This document shows, piece by piece, positions 24,164 through 33,216 of a DNA stretch of 64,000 nt. The translations under genes were made by a program, and so were the position numbers. Origin of the DNA: Clostridiales bacterium (GTDB lineage: Bacteria; Bacillota; Clostridia; Oscillospirales; CAG-272); the NCBI GenBank assembly GCA_021202555.1, contig JAJQCT010000006.1:33079-97078 (forward strand). Direction: 5' to 3'. Within the stretch, counting starts at the first letter, position 1. The number at the start of each line of letters is the position of its first letter. The notes below the pieces were generated by a model. That model worked only from the letters and a program-made list of their open reading frames with translations. It was not told the DNA's origin and searched no databases.

Positions 24164-24384
24164 AAATAGTCTCTGCCAAAAAAAATTTTTTATTTTTTTG
24201 CTTCAAGGCGTGAGTACACGATAACTTTCGTCGGGACAAGTCCCTCCGAAAGTTATCGTATGAAATATTCCGCGAAGCGGAATATTTCACCGCGCTTTGC
24301 AAATTTTATGATACTTCGCGCCGCATTTTTTCGCAAATAGTCTCTGCCAAAAAATTTTTTTATTTTTTTTGCTTTGGAGGTGAG
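24164..24384. repeat. Direct repeat pair flanking two hairpins upstream of the ECF gene
   Basis: A 50-bp A/T-rich segment opening with AAATAGTCTCTGCCAAAAAA occurs at 24164-24214 and again at 24335-24384. Between them lie two strong palindromes: CGATAACTTTCG..CGAAAGTTATCG (24219-24259) and GAAATATTCCGCGAAGCGGAATATTTC (24262-24288). The whole of 24158-24439 is noncoding. It may hold the glpK terminator and the ECF promoter, or be a small mobile repeat. Confidence 0.65.
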
Positions 24385-24439
24385 ACTTTTTCCGAAAAAA
24401 TGCGACTAATAGGGTGAGGAACTCGGAAAGGAGTCAATT

Positions 24440-25000
24440 ATGGATAACGGTGAAAGTAGCTACCGCCGTTTTCTCCTCGGCGACGACGAAGGAATCGTCG
24501 AAATAATACGGGATTACAAGGACGGACTGCTCCTTTATATTCTCGGCATGACAAACAATTTTTCAGATGCCGAGGATTACATGGAGGACACGTTCGTGAG
24601 GCTTGCGACAAAGAAGCCCCGTTTTTCTGGAAAAAGCTCCTTTAAGACATGGCTTTATGCAATCGCGCGAAACGTCACAATTGACGGAATGCGGCGAAGT
24701 GCAAGCCGACACAGGGGCGAGGTGTCGGAAATCTCACTGAGCATGAAATCCGATGAGGAGGCGCTTGAGACGAGGCTGATACGCGACGAGAACAAAATCA
24801 TACTCCGGCGCGCGCTCTGCAAGCTGTCATCCGACTACAGTCAGGCTTTATATCTCGTTTATTTTGAAGACCTTTCATATGAGGACGCGGCGCGCGTCAT
24901 GAGAAAATCGAAAAAGCAGATGTCGAATCTCGTTTACCGCGCAAAGCTGTCACTCAAAGCCGAACTTGAAAAGGAGGGATTTGTTTATGAAGACTTATAA
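24440..25000 (+). CDS. ECF-type RNA polymerase sigma factor
   Basis: 186 residues with sigma region 2 (DAEDYMEDTFVRLATKKPRF, SSFKTWLYAIARN) and region 4 (SYEDAARVMRKSKKQMSNLVYRAK). Its size and lack of region 3 place it among extracytoplasmic-function sigma factors. GGAAAGGAG precedes the ATG. The next gene overlaps its 3' end by 14 bp and encodes a membrane protein, the usual arrangement for an ECF factor and its restraining partner. The serpin gene follows and may be in the regulon. Confidence 0.9.
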   Translation: MDNGESSYRRFLLGDDEGIVEIIRDYKDGLLLYILGMTNNFSDAEDYMEDTFVRLATKKPRFSGKSSFKTWLYAIARNVTIDGMRRSASRHRGEVSEISLSMKSDEEALETRLIRDENKIILRRALCKLSSDYSQALYLVYFEDLSYEDAARVMRKSKKQMSNLVYRAKLSLKAELEKEGFVYEDL

Positions 25001-25988
25001 GGAAATCGCAGACGAAGTCCTTCGCCGCCGCGATGAATACGAAACGAAAAGGCGCGGGCGAATAAACGCAGTCAAGCGAGCAGGGACTGTCGCAGCCTGT
25101 CTTGTCGCTGCGGCAGGAGTTTCATTCTCGGTTTACTTCATCGCTAAAAGCAGTCTCGACGGACAATCAGGAGACGAGGACTATTCCGAATCGGACAGCG
25201 TGAAGTCAAGCGCACTCAGTCACGGAGCATTTGATGGATATGAAGGCGTAGAGGACGATGTTGCCGACGGCGAGACAGCGGACACGGATGATTCCGCGGT
25301 TTCAGATGAGGAGTTATATGAAACCGAGAGCGATGAAGATCATTCAGCCGAGAATTCAGCAGATCCGAAGGAAAGCTCGGAGAGCGGGGTCAACAATTTA
25401 TACGAAAGTCAAAGCGACGAGGTTACGGACGGCGATGAGAACGATGGCATCGTCGACGAAATCGACGGCAACGTGAGCTCTTCGTATGATGATTCATTCG
25501 TATACTGCGGCGGCTACGACGAGCTTCAGGAGAAGCTTTATCTTCTCTCCTCCCTTTACGGAATGACTGAGGATGCGGCGCTCATCCCCTTAATCGACGG
25601 TGAGCCTGCCGGGCTTGTCGATTCCGAGGATGCGATAGCAATATCGATTTCGGGACTTTTCGGAGACGAGGCGGCTATAATCTTTCAATGCGTGGATGCC
25701 AAAACGGGAATCGGGTATAAGGTTCTGACAAGCGAGAACGCGGATGCCGTTTCGGACGCCGGCTTTGAATACACCGACGCCGTTGAGGCTGAAATCGCGC
25801 TTGCCGACAGAACCGTCACCGCATTGATTTATTATACCGATGATGAGGACATCGCAGGCTCGGGAAATATTTCTGTCGTCGCGGCGTTTGAGTACGACGG
25901 ATACCTCGCAGCTATTGTCATTGACAGCGAAAATCTTCTCACCGACGAATTTTTCGCATCGCTTTCGTTTAAACTTCTTTCCGAGTAA
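24987..25988 (+). CDS. Membrane-anchored acidic protein, probable sigma-factor partner
   Basis: 333 residues: a short basic cytoplasmic segment (about 1-30, RRRDEYETKRRGR), one membrane helix (about 33-58), an extremely Asp/Glu/Ser-rich linker (about 60-165) and an extracellular domain of about 170 residues. The ATG at 24987 has AAGGAGGG upstream. The layout fits an anti-sigma or sensor partner of the ECF factor it overlaps, though the N-terminus is shorter than a zinc-type anti-sigma domain. The outer domain is not recognised. Confidence 0.65.
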   Translation: MKTYKEIADEVLRRRDEYETKRRGRINAVKRAGTVAACLVAAAGVSFSVYFIAKSSLDGQSGDEDYSESDSVKSSALSHGAFDGYEGVEDDVADGETADTDDSAVSDEELYETESDEDHSAENSADPKESSESGVNNLYESQSDEVTDGDENDGIVDEIDGNVSSSYDDSFVYCGGYDELQEKLYLLSSLYGMTEDAALIPLIDGEPAGLVDSEDAIAISISGLFGDEAAIIFQCVDAKTGIGYKVLTSENADAVSDAGFEYTDAVEAEIALADRTVTALIYYTDDEDIAGSGNISVVAAFEYDGYLAAIVIDSENLLTDEFFASLSFKLLSE

Positions 25989-26057
25989 AAAGACTTGGAA
26001 GATGTAGCTTTCAAACTAAAAATTTTTTTGCGGCTTATGCCCGAAAGGAGACTTATC

Positions 26058-27308
26058 ATGAAAAAATCAAAAATTGCACTGGCGCTTATGCTTGTGCTTT
26101 CAATGCTCTTTGCGTCATCATGTGAGACGATAGCAGCCGTCGAGCTTTCGGCGGATTACACACGCACGTCAGACGACGAGGGAGAGGTTACCGACGAATT
26201 TGTCGATGCCTTAACGTCGCTTTCGTTTTCGATGTTCTCGGAGATTGTAAGCGAGGACGAGGAAAATTCAAATCTTCTCTTCTCGCCCCTCTCGGCGGCA
26301 ATCTGCATCGCGATGGTAACGAACGGCGCGGACGGCGAGACGCTCTCGCAGCTTGAGGATTTCTTCGGAATGGACATTGCGTCCTTAAACCGCGCGGTTT
26401 ACGCATATATTTCCTCACTTTACACCGCCGATGACTGCTCGGTATCTCTGGCGAACTCAATCTGGGTGCGGAACGAGCGAATAACGGTTAAGGAATCATT
26501 CCTTCAGACAAACGCCGACTGGTACGGTGCCGACGCTTATTCCGCACCGTTTGACAGCTCGACCGTTGACGACATCAACAAGTGGTGCCAAGACAACACA
26601 GACGGGCTTATCGACAAGATGTTAGATGAAATCGAGGATGATGTCGTGATGATTCTGATAAATTCCCTTCTCTTTGACGCGCAGTGGGAAACAAAATACG
26701 AAAACAGCAACATTTCGGCAAGCGAGAACTTCACGAATTACGACGGCACGACCTCAAAGGTCACGATGATGTACTCTGATGAGAACACATACATCACCTA
26801 CGGTGATGCCGCGGGAATCGTGAAAAATTACGCGGGCGGAGAGTACTCATTCGCGGCGCTTTTACCGAGCGAGGGCACGGACGTATACGAATTTGCAAAA
26901 TCGCTTGACAGCGAGGCATGGGAGAGTATATGGGAGAACTCTGTTCTCACCTCTGTCAGCACAGTCATACCCGAATTTTCGTATTCCTACGATGTCGAGC
27001 TTATAAACGTAATGAAGGCGCTCGGCGTCACGGATATTTTCGATGCAACGACATCTGATCTTTCAAATCTCGGCTCGTCCACGGGAGGGAATCTCTTTGT
27101 CAGCCGCGTCGAGCAGAAAACGTATATCGAGGTATCGAGGAACGGGACGAAGGCGGCTGCAATCACTCACGCAGAGGTTACGGATGAATGCGCTGATGTG
27201 ACGGAGTATGTTGTTCGCCTCGACAGACCGTTTGTATACGCGATTGTTGAAAACGAAACGGGGCTGCCCCTTTTCATCGGCGTTTACTCATGTGCCGAGG
27301 CGGAATAG
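26058..27308 (+). CDS. Lipoprotein serpin (protease inhibitor)
   Basis: 416 residues. A lipoprotein signal with lipobox FASSC anchors it outside the membrane. The rest is a full serpin: NSNLLFSPLSAAICIAM, NSIWVR, ILINSLLFDAQWETKY, and the hinge NGTKAAAITHA before RPFVYAIVEN. The small residues in the hinge indicate an inhibitory type. Aligned by the usual 17-residue hinge spacing, the scissile bond falls at Glu377-Cys378 within VTDEC, an unusual acidic P1. The ATG at 26058 has AAAGGAG upstream. It lies behind the ECF pair. Gut bacterial serpins (for example siropins) inhibit host or competitor proteases. Confidence 0.9.
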   Translation: MKKSKIALALMLVLSMLFASSCETIAAVELSADYTRTSDDEGEVTDEFVDALTSLSFSMFSEIVSEDEENSNLLFSPLSAAICIAMVTNGADGETLSQLEDFFGMDIASLNRAVYAYISSLYTADDCSVSLANSIWVRNERITVKESFLQTNADWYGADAYSAPFDSSTVDDINKWCQDNTDGLIDKMLDEIEDDVVMILINSLLFDAQWETKYENSNISASENFTNYDGTTSKVTMMYSDENTYITYGDAAGIVKNYAGGEYSFAALLPSEGTDVYEFAKSLDSEAWESIWENSVLTSVSTVIPEFSYSYDVELINVMKALGVTDIFDATTSDLSNLGSSTGGNLFVSRVEQKTYIEVSRNGTKAAAITHAEVTDECADVTEYVVRLDRPFVYAIVENETGLPLFIGVYSCAEAE

Positions 27309-27317
27309 AGGCGTGTC

Positions 27318-27527
27318 ATGGGAGGATTTTTCATACCGCTTCTTGTATTTCTCGCTATAATCGCCATTGTCGCTTTCGCGGTTATGATGTGCGTCATGGC
27401 GGCGTTTGCATCGGGCGGAGATGACAAGGCGTCGGGAATGCCGCAGAAAAATGTGAAAAGCGCCGGGTACGGCGGACAAGAAAAACGCGCGACGACCGTA
27501 AGCAACGTACAAAGCAATAATAAATGA
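27318..27527 (+). CDS. Small single-helix membrane protein, 69 aa
   Basis: One N-terminal hydrophobic helix (GGFFIPLLVFLAIIAIVAF) and a hydrophilic tail rich in Lys, Gly and Asn. No strong ribosome site is seen, and it starts 9 bp after the serpin gene, so expression would rely on coupling. No family recognised. Confidence 0.5.
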   Translation: MGGFFIPLLVFLAIIAIVAFAVMMCVMAAFASGGDDKASGMPQKNVKSAGYGGQEKRATTVSNVQSNNK

Positions 27528-27531
27528 AAAA

Positions 27532-27563
27532 ATCCCCTCACGGAAAGGCTTCCGTGAGGGGAT
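27532..27563 (-). terminator. Terminator of the proS-rodA unit
   Basis: A perfect 14-bp stem ATCCCCTCACGGAA / TTCCGTGAGGGGAT with, on the minus strand, TTTTTC following. It also lies directly after the plus-strand gene at 27318. Confidence 0.85.
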
Positions 27564-27581
27564 ACTGTTCCGATATGTAAT

Positions 27582-28715
27582 TCATGCGTCCTCGCGCTCG
27601 AAATAATACTTTGTATTGTGGAGCCTCACGCTCTGCACAAGACCGAGCATCACCCATGTCATGAGCATTGACGAGCCGCCGTAGCTCATAAACGGCATCG
27701 TGATTCCGATTACGGGAAGGACGGCGAGACACATTCCCATGTTCTCCGTCGTCTGCGCGATAAGAACGGCAAGCACGCCCGTACATAAAAACGCGCCTAC
27801 ATCCTTTCGCGAGTGCTTCGCAACCATGATTATGCGGAAAATCATAATTCCCATAAGTATGAGATAGACGAGAGCGCCGAGAAAGCCGAACTTCTCGCAC
27901 ATTACGGAAAAGAGAAAATCCGTCGTCGCAACGGGCAGATTGAGATATTCCCCGCCCCCGTTGATTCCCTGACCGAAAATGCCGCCCGCCGCTATCGTAT
28001 CGAGCGAGCGAAGAGCCTGATAGCCGTAATTGTCGGGGTCTATCGTCGGGTCGAAGCCGCAGAGTATTCTCATCTGCTGATATTCCGAAAGATGCGGCCA
28101 CACAAACGGCAGCGCAACTACGCATACTGCAATCGCGCCCGCAAAATACCAGAGCGAAAGCCCCGCGGAGAAAAGAATCGCCGCAAATATGCAGATAAAG
28201 ACAAGCGCCGAGCCAAGGTCTCCCGTCAGAATGACAAGTCCGACGATTATCGCCGCGTGAAGCAGCAAAAAGAGCAGATTTTTGGGGCTGTTGATGTGCT
28301 TTTTCACAAGATCCGCGTGCTTTGAAAACGACAGAATGAACGTGAATTTCACCGTTTCCGACACCTGCCACGTGACAATTCCGAGGTCGATATAAAGCTT
28401 TTGGTCGGAATCGGTGCTCGCGCCCACTCCCAGAACAAAGACAAGCGCCATTAAGAATATCGACGCGAAAAACATCGGAATCCACAGCTTCGTCAAAAAC
28501 GCATCGTAATCGACAAGCGAGATAATAACCATACAGATAAATCCGAGAACGGCGGCGCCCAGCTGAACGACGAACATTCGCGAGCCTGCGGTATAATCGT
28601 CCCGCACGCCGTAAAGCGTCATCACTGAAATTGCGGTCATTCCCGCAGCGCAGAGGATTATCACAAAATCAAGCTGACGAAGCCGCTCCTTCAGGGTTGT
28701 GGAAAAAACCTTCAT
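27582..28715 (-). CDS. rodA: RodA/FtsW-family peptidoglycan glycosyltransferase (RodA-like)
   Basis: 377 residues with about ten membrane helices of the SEDS family. Conserved features include LTGDLGSALVF, QALRSLDTIAAGGIFGQG, EKFGFLGA and the C-terminal MPFMSYGGSSM. SEDS proteins polymerise lipid II with a class B penicillin-binding protein. RodA rather than FtsW is chosen from length and overall resemblance; SpoVE is also possible in a spore-former. It starts 13 bp after proS with no ribosome site, so it is probably translationally coupled. No partner PBP is next to it. Confidence 0.85.
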   Translation of the reverse strand: MKVFSTTLKERLRQLDFVIILCAAGMTAISVMTLYGVRDDYTAGSRMFVVQLGAAVLGFICMVIISLVDYDAFLTKLWIPMFFASIFLMALVFVLGVGASTDSDQKLYIDLGIVTWQVSETVKFTFILSFSKHADLVKKHINSPKNLLFLLLHAAIIVGLVILTGDLGSALVFICIFAAILFSAGLSLWYFAGAIAVCVVALPFVWPHLSEYQQMRILCGFDPTIDPDNYGYQALRSLDTIAAGGIFGQGINGGGEYLNLPVATTDFLFSVMCEKFGFLGALVYLILMGIMIFRIIMVAKHSRKDVGAFLCTGVLAVLIAQTTENMGMCLAVLPVIGITMPFMSYGGSSMLMTWVMLGLVQSVRLHNTKYYFEREDA

Positions 28716-28728
28716 CTGAAAGCAATTT

Positions 28729-30168
28729 TCAATATGCTACGGCGAAATAGACCATATGCTTCGCCTCTTTGCCGCAGCATATGCACTTGTCGTCAAGATG
28801 CTCCTCCTCAAACGGAATGCATCTTGACGTGACGCCCGTCAGCTCCTTTATTTTCGTCTCGCATTCGGGATCTCCGCACCACATGAGCCTCACAAATCCC
28901 GCGCCATGCTCGGAAAGCGACGTTTTAATCTCGTCAATGCTGCGGCAGTCGTAGGTACGGCGCTCCCTGTTCAGAAGCGCTTTTTCGTAAAGCCCGTCGC
29001 GCACAGCCGAAAGCCTTTCTGTGACCGAATCCTCGATTCCGTCAAGCGAGACAACGGTTTTCTCGCCGTTATGTCGCGTGACAAGCACGCATTTGTTTTC
29101 CGCAATGTCTCGCGGTCCCAGCTCAAGACGCAGCGGAACGCCCTTCATCTCGTATTCGGCATATTTCCATCCGGGAGTATTCTCGCTCTCGTCAAGCTTT
29201 ACGCGGAATTTGCCCTCAAGACGCGATTTAAGCTTGTGCGCCGCCTCAAGTACGCCTTCCTTATGCTGCGCGACGGGAATTATCACAACCTGAATCGGCG
29301 CTATCGCGGGCGGAAGCACAAGCCCGTTGTCATCGCCGTGCGTCATTATTACGCCGCCAATCATGCGCGTGGACACGCCCCACGAGGTCTGGTAGGGATA
29401 TTTGAGGGAGTTGTCGCGGTCTGTGTATTTGATGTCGAACGCGCGCGCGAAGCCGTCGCCGAAATAATGAGACGTTCCCGCCTGAAGCGCCTTTCCGTCA
29501 TGCATGAGCGCTTCAATCGCGTATGTCGCCTCCGCGCCCGCAAATTTGTCGCTGTCAGTCTTTCTTCCCTTGATGACGGGAATCGCGAGGTCGCTCTCGT
29601 GAAAATCAGCGTAGACGTTGAGCATTTGCTCCGTTTCCGCTATCGCCTCCTCCGGCGTTGCGTGCATTGTGTGACCTTCCTGCCACAAAAATTCACGCGA
29701 GCGCAGAAACGGGCGCGTCGTCTTTTCCCATCTTACGACGGAACACCACTGGTTATAAAGCTTCGGCAAATCGCGATAGCTTTTTATGACGTGCGCGTAA
29801 TGCTCGCAGAAAAGCGTTTCCGACGTCGGGCGCACACAAATCCGCTCCGTAAGCTCCTCCTCGCCGCCGTGAGTCACCCACGCCACCTCGGGTGCGAAGC
29901 CCTCGACGTGATCCTTTTCCTTCTGCAAAAGCGATTCGGTTATAAACATCGGCATATACACGTTTTCATGACCGAGCGCGCGGAATCTCGCGTCGAGAAG
30001 CCGCTGCATATTTTCCCATATAGCGTACCCGTATGGGCGTATGACGAGACATCCGCGAACGCTTGAATAATCGATAAGCTCTGCTTTTTTGCATATATCC
30101 GTATACCACTGCGCGAAATCCTCATCCATCGGAGTAATGGATTTCACCTGCTTTTTGTCGTCCTTCAT
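28729..30168 (-). CDS. proS: Prolyl-tRNA synthetase, archaeal/eukaryal-like type
   Basis: 479 residues, the short ProRS form without the editing insertion of the long bacterial form. Class II motifs are present: the early [17 protein letters not shown], motif 2 around [22 protein letters not shown] and motif 3 in [19 protein letters not shown]-terminal domain carries cysteines (CICCGKEAK) that may bind zinc. The ATG at 30168 is chosen because GAGGAG precedes it and the family begins [14 protein letters not shown]. Charges tRNA-Pro. Confidence 0.95.
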   Translation of the reverse strand: MKDDKKQVKSITPMDEDFAQWYTDICKKAELIDYSSVRGCLVIRPYGYAIWENMQRLLDARFRALGHENVYMPMFITESLLQKEKDHVEGFAPEVAWVTHGGEEELTERICVRPTSETLFCEHYAHVIKSYRDLPKLYNQWCSVVRWEKTTRPFLRSREFLWQEGHTMHATPEEAIAETEQMLNVYADFHESDLAIPVIKGRKTDSDKFAGAEATYAIEALMHDGKALQAGTSHYFGDGFARAFDIKYTDRDNSLKYPYQTSWGVSTRMIGGVIMTHGDDNGLVLPPAIAPIQVVIIPVAQHKEGVLEAAHKLKSRLEGKFRVKLDESENTPGWKYAEYEMKGVPLRLELGPRDIAENKCVLVTRHNGEKTVVSLDGIEDSVTERLSAVRDGLYEKALLNRERRTYDCRSIDEIKTSLSEHGAGFVRLMWCGDPECETKIKELTGVTSRCIPFEEEHLDDKCICCGKEAKHMVYFAVAY

Positions 30169-30315
30169 TTTTTGCTCCTCAAATGCAGTGAGTTTTTTCC
30201 GAAATAAATAATTTCGCAAGCAAAAGTATATCACATAAATTCCTCGTTGTCAAGCGCGCGGTGTTGTCATAAATCGCGCGCGATAAAGTTTTTGCGCTCA
30301 TTTTTGCCGCAGCAC

Positions 30316-30344
30316 TTGACATTTCGCGTTTTGTGAAATATAAT
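30316..30344 (+). promoter_or_regulatory. Consensus promoter of the zinc-ribbon membrane genes
   Basis: TTGACA (30316-30321) and TATAAT (30339-30344), 17-bp spacer. Confidence 0.85.
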
Positions 30345-30381
30345 ATAGTAACATTCGATTTATTATTAAGGAGATTTTGAT

Positions 30382-31089
30382 ATGAAGATTTGCCCGAACT
30401 GCAAAAACGAGGTTTCCGACAGCGCATTTTTCTGTGGAAAATGCGGATTCGACCTGCGCGGGGGCACAGCGCCCGAAACGGTCGGCGCGAAAAGCGATGA
30501 AAATACAGCCCACCCTGAGGTAAACGGCGGAGAGACCGGTCAGGCGTACACGCCGAACAGTCAGGGGTATCAGCAGCAGCCGTACCAGCAGCCGTATCAA
30601 TGGAATCAAAACGGTCAGGGACCGCAGGGATGGCAGCAGCCTGCGCCAAAGCCGTACACAAAGCCCTATGACGACACATGGGAGCATCCGTACAGGAAAT
30701 TTTCACCTGAAATATCGACAGAGCTTTACGACAACTCAAAGCTTTACTCCGTTCTTTCGTATATCGGCATCGGCTGGCTTGCAGGACTTCTCATAAAGCC
30801 CGAAAAAAATAACCCGCGCGTCAGATTCAATGTCGGACAGGGGATTATCATCTCGATTGTGACGGTGGCGCTTACAATAATTGCAACCATAATTTCAGCT
30901 TTTCTCGGCATTATCGTCGCATTGACGAAAAGCACTGTTTTCCTTGCGATTGCGGGCGTGATTTCAACGCTTTTAAACCTTTTCGTAATAGCAGTCGCCG
31001 TATTTTATATGGTGTACGGCATTATCAACGCAGCAAGTGACAAGGAAAAGGTTCTTCCTATAATCGGCAGCCTTGCGTTCTACCGCTGA
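30382..31089 (+). CDS. Zinc-ribbon plus DUF4870-like membrane protein
   Basis: 235 residues: an N-terminal zinc ribbon (CPNCKNEVSDSAFFCGKCG), a Gln/Pro/Tyr-rich disordered stretch (about 55-100, repeats of QQPYQ) and three membrane helices with YSVLSYIGIGWLAGL and RFNVGQGI, as in the DUF4870/Tic20-like families. AAGGAG precedes the ATG. Followed after 29 bp by another zinc-ribbon membrane gene. Function unknown. Confidence 0.7.
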   Translation: MKICPNCKNEVSDSAFFCGKCGFDLRGGTAPETVGAKSDENTAHPEVNGGETGQAYTPNSQGYQQQPYQQPYQWNQNGQGPQGWQQPAPKPYTKPYDDTWEHPYRKFSPEISTELYDNSKLYSVLSYIGIGWLAGLLIKPEKNNPRVRFNVGQGIIISIVTVALTIIATIISAFLGIIVALTKSTVFLAIAGVISTLLNLFVIAVAVFYMVYGIINAASDKEKVLPIIGSLAFYR

Positions 31090-31118
31090 TTTTCATTTTT
31101 TGAAAGAGGAATTTTCAA

Positions 31119-32150
31119 ATGTTTTGTTCCATATGCGGCACGCGCAATAACGATGGGGCGGCTTACTGCCAAAGCTGCGGCTCGCCGCTCCCACCGCCGG
31201 TAAATTACGCGCCGCCAAGCGCCGAATACCTTCAAAGACCAGTATTTGATGCCGTAAAATCAATATTTGCCTCGCACTCGTTTCTCGTTATATCTATACT
31301 CATATCGTGTTCTGTTATCCTGACGGTGATAAATATCTACATTCCCGCGGATTACGCGACGATGTACCGGAATTTTTACAGCTACATATTTGACGAGCAG
31401 TCGTATGGCACAATTCTGGATGTTGTCTCAAAAATCGAAACCGTGATTTCGGTCGTCGGACTGTTTCCATTGCTCTTTCTTGCTGTCGGCGCGTGGCTTA
31501 TATATTCCGGCACGAAAAGCGAGGGCGGCGAAAGGATGGCGAGCGCAGGTTTTTCGATTATCAAAACGGTGATATATTTTTACCTCGGACTTATGACGCT
31601 CATCTCCGCAGTGATGGAAACGCTTATCGTCATATCATGCGTCATGGCAATACGTCGGACGGGGCTTTATTTCATGTACATTATAGGCTTTGCCGCTGTC
31701 GCCGTCATTTTCACGCTTGCATTCATTTTCTTTGTCAAGCTCAATTCGACAGTGTCATCAATAGCTCATACGGCTGAAACAGGCGTTCCGCTAAACGGCG
31801 TTTCCGTATTCGCTGCCGTGATGTGCATTTTCATCGGCGCCGCCGCATTTTATGCGACGATTTTCGACGTGACGAACTACCATTCGCTTCACGCAGTGAT
31901 AGAGCTGTTAATCGGAATCTGCGACGCGGTTTCGCTCATTCTGCTCGGCAGAATTCTTTTGAAATACCGCTCGATGATGACAGACCTAAAATACTTTCAG
32001 GGCGCGCATATAATGATGTACCATCCGCCGATGCAGCAGTTTTCCCCGCCGCCCTTCGGGTACGGATATGGCGCGGCAAATCCGCCGTACAATGAGGAAA
32101 GTCCGATGCAGCCGCCGGCGCCTGCCGAGACGCAAAATGAGGCAGAGTAA
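31119..32150 (+). CDS. Zinc-ribbon membrane protein with proline-rich tail
   Basis: 343 residues. It begins with a zinc ribbon (CSICGTRNNDGAAYCQSCG), followed by about six membrane helices between residues 45 and 280 and a Pro/Met/Tyr-rich C-terminal tail (MYHPPMQQFSPPPFGYGYG). AAAGAGGAA precedes the ATG. It is probably cotranscribed with the preceding gene of similar design. No transporter or enzyme motif is visible. Confidence 0.65.
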   Translation: MFCSICGTRNNDGAAYCQSCGSPLPPPVNYAPPSAEYLQRPVFDAVKSIFASHSFLVISILISCSVILTVINIYIPADYATMYRNFYSYIFDEQSYGTILDVVSKIETVISVVGLFPLLFLAVGAWLIYSGTKSEGGERMASAGFSIIKTVIYFYLGLMTLISAVMETLIVISCVMAIRRTGLYFMYIIGFAAVAVIFTLAFIFFVKLNSTVSSIAHTAETGVPLNGVSVFAAVMCIFIGAAAFYATIFDVTNYHSLHAVIELLIGICDAVSLILLGRILLKYRSMMTDLKYFQGAHIMMYHPPMQQFSPPPFGYGYGAANPPYNEESPMQPPAPAETQNEAE

Positions 32151-32238
32151 AGCTGAGGCAAGTGAGACTTCAGCGGTTATGAGTTTTGTACATTCTTAAC
32201 CCAAGCCGCTCATGCCCTCCGACAAAATAAACAAAAAA

Positions 32239-32293
32239 CTGTCCTGACCCCATCGTCGTCAGTCCACCGGTCTGACTTTTGGGGTCGGGACAG
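32239..32293 (-). terminator. Terminator of the TetR/membrane-protein operon
   Basis: On the minus strand CTGTCCCGACCCC pairs with GGGGTCAGGACAG (one mismatch) and TTTTTTG follows. The inner part holds GTCAGAC/GTCTGAC-like arms. Confidence 0.8.
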
Positions 32294-32313
32294 TATTTTA
32301 TCAATTCTCTTCG

Positions 32314-33216
32314 TCACGAAAAAGACTGATGTGATTTTTCTCTTTTTATCCTGCGCGTACCGCTATATATCATGTAAACAGCTATCAGCAGCTCGACAAT
32401 ACAAACAACCAGAGACGTCACACCCGTCATCATTTGTCGAAAATTCCCCTGTTCTTCTCCGCCGAACTGTGCTATCATCGCACTTTCCAGCGCAAGCATG
32501 GAAACCATCGCACTTGTCAGCTTGACAGCTTTGACTGCCGATAAAACAGGGCTTTTATATTTTCGGTAGCGAAGCACATGAAAAACAGCGCTTATCAGGG
32601 AATAAAACGTCATTGCCGCCATCGCGTATATCAGCACGCCGTTATAGTGAAAGCTCTGATTTCTGTATACTATGTACACACATTCGGAAACAAGCACAAA
32701 ATTAAGCATAAGCAGGGCAATTCCGCACTCCCGATATTTCCGATACTCTGTCTCCTGGTTTATACCGCTTCGGTTTTTCGCCAGATAATGAATCAAGGAT
32801 GATTTCATTACGGTCAAAAAGAAATAATATACTCCCAGATAGATAAACCATACCGTATGATTCAGCACGCCCATTCCGATATTCGTAAATACATAAAGCG
32901 CATTCAGGAAAAGCCCCGGAGCCGTGGTTACCACAGTGCGCAGACGTGTGTCTTCATGCAGCTTATTCCAAAAAGTATAGCTTTGCAGGCGCTTTTTTAC
33001 AAATCCGATTATTCTTGCGATGCCCGTAGAGGCAATAATCAGCGAGTACGCAGACAAGCCGTATATGGAAATTTCGATAATTCTTGACTGCTCCATGCTC
33101 CCGCCAAAAAGAAAGAACAGAATCAGCAGGGCAAACGACGGCACCGCAATCAGCACCGTCAGCCACGCCGGCAGCAAAAAGATTTTTTTGCAGCAATTAC
33201 ATATCTTTATTTTCAT
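32314..33216 (-). CDS. Multi-helix membrane protein (paralogue of 46701-47636)
   Basis: 300 residues with about seven hydrophobic helices and an N-terminal cysteine cluster (CNCCKK). The C-terminal block LALESAMIAQFGGEEQG followed by SLVVCIVELLIAVY matches the protein at 46701-47636. Its start overlaps the TetR gene stop by ATGA. No known transporter motif. Location next to a TetR regulator suggests it is part of a regulated efflux or envelope response, which is inference. Confidence 0.65.
   Translation of the reverse strand: MKIKICNCCKKIFLLPAWLTVLIAVPSFALLILFFLFGGSMEQSRIIEISIYGLSAYSLIIASTGIARIIGFVKKRLQSYTFWNKLHEDTRLRTVVTTAPGLFLNALYVFTNIGMGVLNHTVWFIYLGVYYFFLTVMKSSLIHYLAKNRSGINQETEYRKYRECGIALLMLNFVLVSECVYIVYRNQSFHYNGVLIYAMAAMTFYSLISAVFHVLRYRKYKSPVLSAVKAVKLTSAMVSMLALESAMIAQFGGEEQGNFRQMMTGVTSLVVCIVELLIAVYMIYSGTRRIKREKSHQSFS

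Noticed and set aside
28906..30066. 386-residue frame antisense to proS
   Set aside because: Full overlap with a clear ProRS gene; Arg/Val-rich composition is typical of a shadow frame in this codon usage.
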